Source: Dryomyza anilis (taxonomy: Eukaryota; Arthropoda; Insecta; Diptera; Dryomyzidae). From it: 64,000 nucleotides of DNA. The notes beneath the pieces were generated by a model. That model was not told the DNA's origin. It was given only the letters and a program-made list of their open reading frames with translations, and did not search any database. The stretch spans positions 40,701,564-40,765,563 of the forward strand of contig OX638135.1 in the NCBI GenBank assembly GCA_951804985.1, in the 5' to 3' direction. Positions 47,221 to 58,106 of the stretch are shown piece after piece; the first letter of the stretch is position 1, and each line of letters opens with the position of its first letter. Position numbers and translations under genes: made by a program.

Positions 47221-48500
47221 CCGTCAACTGGGGTGACTTTGACCCGAAAAACTGTATATGTTGATTTTGTAATGCTTATAATTCGCTATTTTGTAATGGA
47301 ATTAATATTTCATTATTTTATAAAATATTGTAAGTATGTTCTCTTGCAGCATAAGAAATCAAAATTTCATTATGTAATTACATTATGTATAAAAAATAAA
47401 AAAAATGGTCACCTCATCCGCGAGGTGACTTTGAACCTCGCGGATGAGGTGACTTTGGCTCAAACATGTTAATCACCAATTGTATCTATGTTTTAATGGA
47501 ACCATAAGATTACCATAAATGTTTTACTGAAAATCCAGATCACTTGAAACCCATTTATTTCGCATAATGGTAATAAGGATTAATATGAAAAAGGTAAACA
47601 ACATTTTGTATTTTTCAATAGAACAAGCTTATTTAATGGGTCATAACTTATAAAGATACACAAAATAATGAAATCAACTAAAATAGTCAACTGATATGTA
47701 ATATAAATTACAAAAAATAAATTATGACTATTTTATAATAAACACACCTCTTTTAGTAAATTATCTATTTTTTAAAATATAATATAATATTTCTAGATAA
47801 ATAATGACCACTTCCAGTTTGAACCCGCCTTAGTCTTGCAATTAACTCAACTCCATTATTATCAATTTATATTATTGTGTCAATATCTGAAAACACCAAC
47901 TAATATTCAAACACGTTTATTTTAAAAATGGGAAAATATAGTATATATTTTAAAAGAATGAAACAAACAAACCCATAATTTCACGTGAATTAATTTTACA
48001 TTGGGTATAAACGTTCGAATTATTTGATGTGGGTTTTAACCGGGTGAAAGTCACACCCATGTATAGTTTGGGGCGACTTTAACTCGGGCAAAAGTCATCC
48101 CAAAAATATCAATTTTAAGAACGATAAATAAAATAAATAATCAAAATAGTAATGGACTAAAATGACAATACATATATGGTTTATTAGAAAGAAAATATAT
48201 TAATTTCTAACATAAACAATGTAATGTGTTGTTATCATACGTATATTTCACATACAACAATAACTTTGTTCGTAAATAAAATTAATGCTATTTAGCTAAA
48301 TTTACAAAGATGTTAATATGTTGGAATATGAGTGTTTAAAGTTAAGGAAATAGCATTACGCAAATATAAAATGCATCAAAGAAAATTATTGCAAAAGAAT
48401 TGAATATGTAAGTCACTTGGATGCTGAGAAAATTTGATTGCAAACATTAGTTTTTGGTTGGCCAAAGTCACCTCCGGAAGTCTAAAGTCACCGTTGACAG
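47221..48500. mobile_element. Nested TA-duplicating MITE rich in GGTGACTTTG
   Basis: The ends CCGTCAACTGGGGTGACTTT and, inverted, CTGTCAACGGTGACTTT are flanked by TA on both sides (47219-47220, 48501-48502). GGTGACTTT recurs many times inside in both orientations. A strong hairpin lies at 47408-47453. TA duplication suggests mobilisation by a Tc1/mariner-type transposase; this is inference. Confidence 0.7.
47408..47453. repeat. GC-rich hairpin, 19-bp perfect arms
   Basis: GTCACCTCATCCGCGAGGT, an 8-base loop (GACTTTGA), then the exact complement. Unusually GC-rich for this region and inside the TA element. Confidence 0.9.
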
Positions 48501-49624
48501 TACTTATTTTGTGTGCATTTTGTTGTGTTTTGTTTGTTATACCACATATATATGCATTATCCCAATTGAAATTTTCAATTTTCTTTAATTGGCGCGCATT
48601 CATCTTTTCTCAAAAAGATTGTTTTAATATTGAAAGCAATTCTTTCCATTCTTTTGGATTGTTTGTTTTGCATTGTGAATGAAGCGCATTATAATGCTTT
48701 TCAACACAAAATTTTGTACATACAACTACCGTACGACCACAAACTAAGCATTCTGAATAAATAAATATTTGTATTCCCACTCCCATTTTATTTAAATTTA
48801 ACTTAAAATATTATCAAAAATTTATTAAAAAACAACAATACTTTATTAAATATTTATATAGTGTATATTTATATTGTGTTATAGCAAATAATATAGAAGA
48901 GATACGCAGTCCTGCTTGCATGACAGTTCCAAAAGAGACTGACGCGCTTTCGTTGTGAAAGCTCTATGTATACGTATACAATACAAAAAAGCTCAAATGC
49001 CCTTCGCTGATCTACAAGATTGCATTGTTTTTGAATGTTTTTTTAATATTCTAAATTTCGACACCTACACGCATTGAAAATAACGTTCCTTAAAAACGAA
49101 AAATTTTACTAAAGAACTTCGTTTGTGGATTTCTTTTGAGGGGAAATAATATTGTTTGTACCATTTATTTTTTATTAATATACAGCTGTGTGAAAAATAA
49201 TGGCAGCGCTCTCCTATCTACTATATATTTGCGAATGTAAGTATGTATGTCTGTATGTTCCGAATAGGCGTCAAAACGGCTGAACCGAATTGAATCAAAT
49301 TTTGACACAACATGTATGTTGGGTCTGGGCAGAGTATAGGCTATATCTCGGTGAGATTGGTGGACTGGGCGTGGCACCTCCCATATAACCCAAAAATTAA
49401 AAACACATTATGTCAGCAATTAGCATAGCAAATTTAATGAAATTCTGGTCAGCGTTATATATAACCATTCTAAACGGTCTCGCGGAATGTGGGCGGTATT
49501 AGACCACTGGGCGTGGCACCCCCCATAGAAGGTACATTTTCCAGATGGTGTATTTCAACAGATATTATAGTGATCTTATGATATTTCACACCTGGGTATA
49601 CCAACCATCCCAAATTCTTTAAAC

Positions 49625-49830
49625 TCACCACACCGAAATTCACCAAACTAAAACTCACCAAACTATAACTCACCACTCTAAAATTCACCACACTCAAACT
49701 CACCACACTAAAACACACCACACTAAAACTCACCTAAAATTCACCACAACGAAACTTACCACACCAAAACTTCCACACTAAAATTCATCACTCTAAAAAC
49801 CATCACACTAAAACTCGCCACACTAAAACT
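49625..49830. repeat. Minisatellite, 14-15-bp ACTCACCACACTAAA unit
   Basis: About 14 imperfect copies of CTCACCACACTAAAA in tandem within the Helitron. It yields a VVSFSVV-type frame on the minus strand that is repeat-derived. Confidence 0.9.
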
Positions 49831-49831
49831 T

Positions 49832-49935
49832 CTACTGGGGAAAACTCTACGGGGGAGAATTCTACGGGAAAGAATTCTACCCGAAGAATTTTACGGGAAA
49901 GCGTTCTACAGGGAAGAATTTTACGGGGAAGATAT
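49832..49935. repeat. Minisatellite, about 15-bp TCTACGGGAAAGAAT unit
   Basis: About seven imperfect copies of TCTACGGG(G/A)AAGAAT follow directly after the first minisatellite, still inside the Helitron. Confidence 0.9.
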
Positions 49936-50448
49936 GAATAATAAATATGTTCTTTATATTAATAAAATCACTCCATATCCTTGCATTCACCAAATCTTGG
50001 CACGAGTCGTGCACGGGTCCAGCTAGTAAATTATAAATTCGATTTTTTAGAAGTCTTGGATAATAAGAACAATTTTTATAATTTACATATATTTCAAAAA
50101 ATATGGCACCTTTTGTAAATGAGTCTTGAATTTAGGTGTGAAAAATAATAGCAGCGATACCAAATTTCCCATATAGCAAAATGCTCGCATTGTGCCCGCG
50201 CTGTAAGCACACGCCTGATAAAAAATCGCACGCTTGCGCGCACAAAGTAGCAATCGTGTGTCCGCAATTGAGACTCAATACGGTCGCACTAGTGCGAGGC
50301 ATTTGTGAGTCTAATTTGATCATCAATATAGTCGAACGAGTGCGTACAAAATTTTAAAAATCAGTAGCATGAGACGCATATGCGCCTCATTATAGTCGCA
50401 CGAGTGCGAGCAAAATGTCTCACTAGTGCGACTAAAACGAAATAACAA

Positions 50449-51167
50449 CCAGTTGGGAAGGTTAGATCACATGGGAAATTTTAAAGTAGGTGTAATTATG
50501 ATAGATAGGATTATCAAAATTATAGTCGGCTTAGGCCGACTATAAATACCCTACACATATGTGTGGTTACCGTTCAGAGTGATATATAGGTCACCAGGGT
50601 ATGCGAATCCTGAAAATAACTACAAACATTCAATCGCTGAAGAATTTCCATTCATTTGATACCCATATTTACAAATGGGTAGGTGACCCGAATTTCGATT
50701 TTTTTTTTGTGAACCACAAGTCTTTTCGCCGGAAAACTTTATTATCATGTATTTGAGCATGATGTCAATATATATTTGTCCAAAAAAGTTTACCTAAGCA
50801 CGTATACATAAAAATTAATCTTTATATGTACATTTTATATGAGGTATTTGAACATAAGTGGTCGGATCATAGGTCACAATGGACCGATTTTCGCACATAC
50901 AGCGTAGGTATATTAGTAATCTAAGTTATAAGTTTCATTTATCTAGCTCTTCAATTTTAAAAGTAGTAGGGATTTCAACAGACAGACAGACGGACAGACA
51001 GACGGACAGACGGACAGACAGACGGACAGACGGACATCGCTAAATCGACTCAGGAGGTCATGCTGATCAAGAATATATATACTTTTCCATACCGGAGATG
51101 CTTCCTTCTGGGTGTTACAAACGGCGTACCAAACTGAATATACCCTTTCACTCTTAGTGTAGGGTAT
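50449..51167 (-). mobile_element. DINE-1/mini-me-like element, subtype a, near complete
   Basis: Minus-strand copy with ATACCCTACAC start (51167), the conserved core, an expanded (GTCY)n tract, the ACCCATTTGTAAATATGGGT hairpin, the TATAGTCGG stem and a CCCAACTGG end. It closely follows 39627-40324. Confidence 0.9.
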
Positions 51168-51535
51168 ACAAATATAATAACGAAAGCAAACATGAAAAAA
51201 AATCAAAATTTTTTTGACATTTTTATTTTTTATTTTGTTTTTAATATTATTTTTTTAATATCACGCATATACCACGAAATTTTATATATATGCACAACGT
51301 GCAGACAACGTGCAGAGTTTCACTAAGGCTATAGCACCAAAACATTGCATCGTGAAGTAGCGACAGCGGTAGCTGCTGATGATTAAAATGTCGATAAAGT
51401 TGATGTCAATGATGAGCTCTGTTTGGTGAATTGATGATACTGTTGTTGCTTAATCGTTCGACCTGTGCGATGGGTCGTTCCCGAATTTATAGAATTTTAA
51501 TGTTTTGGTAAAATCGGTGCACCCTCAGCACTCAC

Positions 51536-51608
51536 CAACATAATATTGTTGTTGTTGGCTTGACCGAAAATGGTGGTGGTGGCGGCGGTTGATTTGCGTA
51601 TTTTTCCT
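51536..51608 (-). CDS. Exon B of an unidentified spliced gene
   Basis: A 73-bp exon on the minus strand: acceptor TTTTTCAATTTAG before 51608 and donor TTG|GTGAGT after 51536. In phase with exon A it reads GKIRKSTAATTTIFGQANNN and ends ...IML. It uses C-ending codons (ACC GCC GCC ACC, TTC GGT CAA GCC AAC) unlike the AT-rich surroundings. The incoming phase (one base completing AC|A) matches the outgoing phase of exon A. The next exon downstream was not identified. Other frames of the exon are also open, so phase agreement is the main argument. The protein is not recognised. Confidence 0.5.
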
Positions 51609-52008
51609 CTAAATTGAAAAATTTATTAATTGTCTTTACTGTTAGAATTTCACACTCTCTTGCATTTGTTGCACCATCACATCGCTTCCGTGCAGTTCAT
51701 GTTGCTGCTGCTCCTGCAAATATTGATACCAATGGAGGCAATGACATGGAGGCCCTAAAAATGCAAATATTTATGTTTCATTTAATGTTTCAAAATAATT
51801 CCGACCTTGAATGCACGCTCCACCATGACGGTAAAATCAACGACTATGAATTTGTCGCTATGTTACCATATCAGAGTTGCAAATGCGACCCGCGACACCA
51901 GTTTTTTAGTGACCAACAGTTGGATGACTATTGTTCCTCCAATATTTTGTGCTCTAGTTAAATGTATTTTAAACAAATTTAGGAGTTAAAAAATAACATT
52001 TAACTTAC

Positions 52009-52112
52009 GTGAAGACAACGCCACTCTTCAGACCATTCTTAAACGTTCCTATTTTATTTTCCGCGTCCACCGCCTTCAGAGTGTTGGTCTCCAGTTTGCA
52101 GGCAATATCATA
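52009..52112 (-). CDS. Exon A of an unidentified spliced gene
   Basis: A minus-strand frame from 52112 (after a stop) or from a possible acceptor at 52088 to a strong donor CAC|GTAAGT at 52009. It includes TLKAVDAENKIGTFKNGLKS and GVVFT, with strongly gene-like codons (CTG GAG ACC AAC ACT CTG AAG GCG GTG GAC GCG). The intron to exon B is 400 bp (51609-52008) and the reading frame is kept. I could not place it in a family. Flanking sequence upstream is repeat Z, so the gene is truncated here and is probably a captured or interrupted copy. Confidence 0.55.
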
Positions 52113-53848
52113 TCACAAAAATTGTATGTTTACAAACAGTTTTATTGTTCACAAAATCAACGAAAATTTGCTAAAATCTACCTTTAAAATTTTAATATAG
52201 TACTCGCTCGAATGCGAGTTTTGTGATTTTGTGCGCTCGCACTATGAGTTCACTACGCAATCACATCGTGCGCCTGATTTTATTCGATTTTTTTTTATTT
52301 TAAGTGCTCGCACTTTGAGTTCACTACGCATTCACATCGTGAACCCGCACGGATGCGAGTTTTGTGATATTTGTGTGCTCGCACACAGCTTTCACTACGC
52401 ACTCATGTCGCACTAATGGCGCCCGCACGTTGTGTGTTCATTTTGCTCGCATATAGCCAGGTGCAGATCCAGAAGTATGATTTGGGGGGGGACAATTGAT
52501 TTTTTTTGCGCTTTTTTTCCAATTTTTTTCTAAAATGCGCCCCAAAAATTTATTTTGCGCCCTTTTTTATATTTTCTCATCAAATACAGTGAATAATGAA
52601 TTATACAATTATACTTTTTTAAACGAACTTTTTTTCTTTAAATCAACCGTTTTATTTGCTTAAAAAACAAAAAAAATATAGGGTGCGGTCGGATTTGTGG
52701 TACCCTAGAACAATCGATATCCGGTGCACCTACATATTTGGTCATATAGGTACTCAAATGAAAGGTAATAATGCCACATTTGTAATTATATGGTTATTTT
52801 TATGATCTTATAACCATAGCGATTAGGATTTGTAATTATGTAAAAAATTAAAATGAAATGCTGATTGTTGAGAAAAATATTTAATTATTTATCAAAATGA
52901 CGAAGAAAATTTTGAAATGAATAAGTAACGTGAAACGCTTTTTTTAAATTTTCTAGAAGTGGCCCAATATTTTGTTATAAAATATTAATTTTTTTATTTT
53001 TTAAAACATAAATACAAAAGCGTATAATAGACTTCTGATTAAATTTCTTTTCGTTTGGGTACCCACACTCTATATATTATTCGTGTATAAAATGAACTCA
53101 GTTGTTAAAACTAAAAAGGGTCCTGAGATTACTGTGGTTATCGAATCATGAACATAATAACATTCTAATCGTGAGATCAATATCTTTCATTTCAGTACCT
53201 ACGTGTTCATATAGGTAGGTGTATAAGGTTTCGATTTATCTGGGGTACCACAAGTCAGATCTGGGACCCAAACAGAGGGGATAGTTTGAAGAAAAAATAT
53301 TTCAATTCATCCGGTTATCTAAAGTTCAGCCAATTTGTTTGTTTGTTTGGAGATTTTTTGGTAGGAGTAACGACTTTTTTTCCATATATATATATCAAAA
53401 ATAATAATTAATTTTGGTTTAAATAAATATGTATCTAAAATAATAATTATATTTGAATTTTGAAAGTATTTATGAAAAACAATTATTTTTGACTTTAATA
53501 ATATTAATCAAACTTTTATTTATATTTCTCAAATATAATTATTAAAAAATATTTTAAAATTTAACAGTCCTATAATAAAAATAAGACCATAAATTAAAAT
53601 TGTTCATCGAATGTTATCTAATGGTAGCCTTTGTTATACAATGCCATCATTTCTTACAATGACTTTTTACACATAAATTTGAAAAATATAATTATTTTTG
53701 GTCTCCGATTTTAGGAAGGTGTACATATCTCAGTATCTCAAAATTCAATTTGTGTATTATATTAATGGTGATCAATACCGACATCTCGTTGGAAAATTAC
53801 TTCAATGTATTTTTAATGATTATTTTCACTTATTTTAATTTGATTTTT

Positions 53849-54012
53849 ATACCCTACACTAAGAGTGAAAGGGTATATTCAGTTTGGTACGCCGTTTGTA
53901 ACACCCAGAAGGAAGCATCCCCGGTATGGAAAAGTATATATATTCTTGATCAGCATGACCTCCTGAGTCGATTTAGCGATGTCCGTCTGTCCGTCTGTCT
54001 GTCCGTCTGTCC

Positions 54013-54044
<32 letters not shown>

Positions 54045-54588
54045 GCCTGTCTGTTGAAATCCCTACTACTTTCAAAATTGAAGAGCTAGATAAATGAAAC
54101 TTATAACTTAGATTACTAATATACGCTATATGTGCGAAAAAATTGGCGAGATCGGTCGGTTGTGACCTATGATCCGACCACTTATGTTCAAATACCTCAT
54201 GTAAAATGTACATATAAAGATCAATTTTTATGTATACGTGCTTAGGTAAACTTTTTTGGTCAAATATATATTGACATCATGCTCAAATACATGATAATAA
54301 TGTTTTCCGGCGAAAAGACTTGTGGTTCACAAAAAAAAATCGAAATTCGGTACACCTACCCATTTGTAAATATGGGTATCAAATGAATGGAAATTCTTCA
54401 ACGATTGAATGTTTGTAGTTATTTTCAGGATTCGTATACCCTGGTGACCTATATATCACTTTGAATGGTAACCACACATATGTGTAGGGTATTTATAGTC
54501 GGCTTAGACCGACTATAATTTTGATAATCCTAACTATCATAATTACACCTACTTTAAAATTTCACATGTGATCTAACCTTCCCAACTG
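53849..54588 (+). mobile_element. DINE-1/mini-me-like element, subtype a, near complete
   Basis: Same landmarks as 39627-40324. The (GTCY)n tract is the longest in the window (about 53980-54055). It is inserted in a T run of H: the uninterrupted H sequence TTTGATTTTTTTTAAAGTA is seen at 18976. Confidence 0.9.
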
Positions 54589-54935
54589 TTTTTTTTTAAG
54601 TATAACATTCGACAAATTGTACCATTTGTACCAAACTTAAATTTGATATTTAACCTAGATTTTTGTACCATTTATTCAAGAATTAAAAAGTAATAGTTAC
54701 TTCACCAATTATTAAATTAATTTACAACAGTTTTTTTTAATTTCAAAAATACTAAAAACGTAAAAATCGGATTATAAATCGTCGTTATAGAATTAAAAGT
54801 CATCAAATAAATTTTGTTTCAATATCGATTTTTGTTAATTAACTTCTTCAATTATAATTTGAAACAATCATAACCTTTTAGCGCAGTACCGATTGGACAT
54901 ACTTAAAAACTATATTTTGTGAGTATTTGATTTTT

Positions 54936-56630
54936 ATACCCTACAGGGTATATTAACTTTGTGCATATATTGTAACGCCCCTTAGAAGGCGTGTCCGGTA
55001 TGGAAAAGTATATATATTCTTGATCAGCCTCACCACCCGAGTCCATTTAGCCATGTCCGTCTGTCTTGCTGTCCGTATACATGATAACTTGAGACATACT
55101 GTTAGAATGCGATGATATTTCGTTTCAATACTTTTTAGCCAAAAGTTAGTTTTGTCAATGTAAATGAGCCAAATTGGTCAACGGACACGCTCACCTTCCA
55201 TACAAGTCACTTTTATATAACTCTTTACGAAGCAATAACTCGAAAAGTATTCAAGATATACTTACACGGATAGAAAAGATTTGTTTGAATATGCTTGAAT
55301 GTAATTATAACGTACTTCGAAATCACCATATAAATATTGGGAGTAATATCTAATTACATTATAACTGAATTGTACTTTTATTTTGTTCAGATTGAAATAT
55401 TATTATACGATATTTAAACATAAATTGCTTTAATCGCGGATTTACATGAATTTACTATATTAATGTTTCTGTAGAAATATACATTTTTCATCAGATATTA
55501 ATATATGTATGTTTGATATTACTGCTATTTAACACACCCAACGTCAATAAAAGATTCTTTGAATTATATGTATTTGGTTATTCGTGATTGTTACTGGGTG
55601 ACAACGAATTTAAAAATAATAGCATTATTTTGATTATATGTATGTTTGGCATTACAATATCACAATTAAACAACAGCGCTGCCTACTTTTAGCACTCAGT
55701 AGCACTTTTAATACTTTTCATATAGTTCAAAACTTCTTTTTGGTGGAAGAATTTGTTTAAGTACCGCCAATTACTGATAATACCAGATAATGGCTGTTTG
55801 TGAAATTTCCAATTCATCCGTAAAGTACTGAACTCAAAATAGGAACAATAGATGGAAATAAAATTATTAGGTATAAATAAAATATGTGTAATAAAAATAA
55901 AATAAAAGTTTAAGTTTATAATTATATAATATAAATAAAAAAAAAGTAATTTAAAAATAGGAAAAAAACGAATATTATGTAAAGAACATATTAGCACTAA
56001 ATTTACTATTTTTACAATAAAATTAAATGTAAACATAAATATGTTTACATGTAAATAAAATGTTTTTCACATTCAAACATATATATGTTTGCAAGAACGC
56101 CGAAAATTATTCATTCTGAACATAAATATGTTTGAACGAAAACAAAAATATGTTTGGCTGTTATTATAATAATGTTTGACAATGAAATAATACTTTTGTT
56201 TGCATGAAGATCTAAAGATATATGTAATGCCTGCAAAATTACGTTTGGGAGAGCCCATTTTTTTGCAGCATGTATAAAATTTAAAACGTATTATTAGAAT
56301 TCACTTAAAAATATGTGATCCAAAAATGGGCGTGATACGCCCACAATTTATTATATTTCTACATGTTTCAATTTTTTTTTTAATTTTCACTTTTACATCA
56401 ATTTTTTAAATTGATTGGATATACGTCGTCAGAAATTTGGTATGTAGATAATATTCTGAGTGTAAGAATGTTCAGCATAATTAAGAACTTCAAAGGTAGG
56501 TATACAATTAAATTACCAACATTAATATTCCCACCATAGGTGTAGGGTATTCCATAGTCAGGCCCGACCGACTATAAAAGTCCGTCCCATGTGACCGAAC
56601 TTACCCATGTGACACAACTTTCCCAACTCG
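54936..56630 (+). mobile_element. DINE-1/mini-me-like element, subtype b, interrupted
   Basis: It starts ATACCCTACAGGGTAT and has GGCGTGTCCGGTATGG, TATATATTCTTGATCAGCCT and a short GTC tract. It continues in a GGGCGTGATACGCCCAC segment and the GTCAGGCCCGAC region, ending CCCAACTCG. It is split at about 55262-56272 by unrelated sequence. The uninterrupted counterpart is 35588-36334. Confidence 0.85.
55262..56272. mobile_element. Insertion within the subtype-b DINE, possible TA MITE
   Basis: The segment from TACACGGATAGAAAA to GCAGCATGTA interrupts sequence that is contiguous near 36015. The ends are only weakly inverted, with TA on each side. It contains a cluster of AAACATAWATATGTTT words including the perfect 18-bp palindrome CAAACATATATATGTTTG (56074-56091). 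Confidence 0.5.
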
Positions 56631-56999
56631 TTAATTATGAAAATATACCAACACATCTAAAACTATGAATTGTCGAACTTTTATCAAATTTTTTGGTATT
56701 TGGACTTATAGTTGTACAACGAAGATATACAAAATATATGTATATTTTTAAAAACTATGGCGCATTAGTATAGACAATTTAAAGTCAAATTTAAATTCAA
56801 AATCATCTATTTGACAATTTATTCTATACAAAAATTCTAAAAAAGTCGATTTTTTTTAAGTCGCAATGTAGAAAAGCTCAAAAAGGCGTAAACTATTCAA
56901 ATAACAATCAAAATTAAAACAGCGCATAACTTACAGAATTTTATCGTCTTTACAAGCGCAAAATTATCAAAACAAACACAAAATGAAAATGACGCATAT

Positions 57000-57765
57000 T
57001 TATTTTTTTATTTTTTGGAAAATTTGGCGCCTTTTCTATAGTTTGCGATCTTTTCAAAAGCCGCAAACATTCTGCATTTTAGGCGCTTTTTCCATTTTAT
57101 GTTTATTTTTTTGAAAATTTAGCGCGTTTCTCTGTAGTTTCCGGTATTTTAAAAAGGCCTACAAATTCTGAATATTAGGCGCATTTGAAATTTTATGCTT
57201 TTTTGAACATTTTGCGCCTTTTTCTATATTTTGCGCCCTTCTGTAGAGGCTCAAAAATTTTGTAAATTAGGCGCATTTGCAATTTTATGCTTTTTAGAAA
57301 ATTTTGCGCATTTCTATATATTTTGCGCCCTTCTGTAGAGGCGCAAAAATTTTGTAAATTAGGCGCATTTGCAATGTTATGCTTTTTTGAACATTTTGCG
57401 CCTTTCTCTATATTTTGCGCCCTTCTGTAGAGGCGCAAACATTTTGTAAATGAGGCGCATTTGCAATTTTATGCTTTTTTGAACATTTTGCGCCTTTATC
57501 TATATTTTGCGCCCTTCTGTAGAGGCGCAAAAATTTTGTAAATTAGACGCATTTGCAATTTTATGCTTTTCTTTGCGCCTTTTTCTATATTTTACGCCCT
57601 TCTGTAGAGGTGGAAAATTTGCAATTTTATGATTTTTTGCAAATTTTGCGCCTTTCTCTATAGTTTGCGCTCTTTTCAAAAAGCGCACAATTTTGAATAT
57701 TAGGCGCATTTTATTCATGTTGCGTTTTTTTTTTAATTTGTTTGAAAAATTCGAAAGTGCGCCTT
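57000..57765 (+). repeat. 92-bp minisatellite of the H repeat, copy 1
   Basis: TTGCGCCCTTCTGTAGAGGC starts recur every 92 bp (for example 57214, 57306, 57398, 57490 for the GCGC-TTTCT step). About six to seven units. It adjoins the G-rich right end of H. Confidence 0.95.
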
Positions 57766-57917
57766 TTTTTTGGGGGAGGGGGGAGGGAGATCGCACCCCT
57801 GCCCCCTGGATCCGCGCTTGCATATAGCACGTGAGCCCTCACGACATGATTTTTTGTGCGACGCACGTTTGCTATATGGGTTGTTACAAAATCCATTATT
57901 TTCTTCAAAGTTTTTTT

Positions 57918-58072
57918 ATACCCTACACTAAGAGTGAAAGGGTATATTCAGTTTGGTACGCCGTTTGTAACACCCAGAAGGAAGCGGTATGGAAAAGTAT
58001 ATATATTCTTGATCAGCATGACCTCCTGAGTCGATTTAGCGACCGTCTGTCCGTCCGTCTGTCCGTCCGTCC

Positions 58073-58106
<34 letters not shown>

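Larger units (their letters stand above)
47088..49009. mobile_element. hAT-like element with CAGCGAAGGGCA ends
   Basis: CAGCGAAGGGCAAATG at the left faces CATTTGCCCTTCGCTG-like sequence at the right (one or two mismatches after 12 bases). Flanking 8-mers ATGTACAA and ATCTACAA differ at one base. The CAGNG start plus 8-bp duplication indicates hAT. It carries a nested TA element and no transposase frame. Confidence 0.8.
49217..50026 (+). mobile_element. Short non-autonomous Helitron
   Basis: It starts TCTACTATATAT after an A and ends with a GCACGA-G-TCGTGC stem 13 bp before a terminal CTAG, followed by T. A|TC...hairpin...CTAG|T is the Helitron signature. The GTATGTATGTCTGTATG and CGGCTGAACCGAATTGA phrases near the start are typical of insect Helitron-like repeats. 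It contains two adjacent minisatellites and no Rep/helicase. Confidence 0.8.
52458..57820 (+). mobile_element. H element, copy 1, most complete, 8-bp duplication
   Basis: The left end CAGGTGCAGATCCAG and the right end CTGGATCCGCGCTTG form an imperfect inverted pair (CARGYGCRGATCCAG). The 8-bp duplication CATATAGC is perfect (52450-52457, 57821-57828). G-runs follow the left end and precede the right end. Inside are an inverted pair of 70-bp modules (52697-52772, 53176-53262), nested DINEs at 53849 and 54936, and the terminal 92-bp minisatellite. The duplication and ends fit hAT. No transposase was found in 5.4 kb. Confidence 0.8.
50165..57890. mobile_element. Candidate composite element Z with GTGCGAG-rich ends
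   Basis: CCCATATAGCAAA at about 50168 faces TTTGCTATATGGG at about 57874-57886. The left flank of the interior (50168-50440) and the right part (52200-52457, 57829-57886) are filled with CTCGCACTAGTGCGA-like words, and the right part has 80-90-bp tandem units (GAGTTCACTACGCAATCACA). Between them are a DINE, a spliced gene fragment and the H element. No target duplication was identified, so the boundaries are provisional. Confidence 0.4.

Noticed and set aside
49470..49733. Val/Ser-rich 87-codon minus frame
   Set aside because: Derived from the CTCACCACACTAAAA minisatellite inside the Helitron.
51614..51961. 115-codon plus-strand frame with an EF-hand-like DGKINDYEFVAML stretch
   Set aside because: It lies entirely within the proposed intron of the minus-strand gene. 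Loop positions 1 and 3 lack the expected acidic residues, there is no second EF hand, and the rest has no recognisable fold. Chance resemblance is more likely, though a protein search would settle it.
53943..54060. Cys/Val/Ser-rich frames through the GTCY tract
   Set aside because: Translation of a (GTCY)n microsatellite in a DINE copy; the same frames occur in all copies.
57193..57823. Basic repeat peptide (NLQNFCASTEGRKI) on the minus strand
   Set aside because: Translation of the 92-bp minisatellite. The unit is not a multiple of three, so each unit is read in a different frame.
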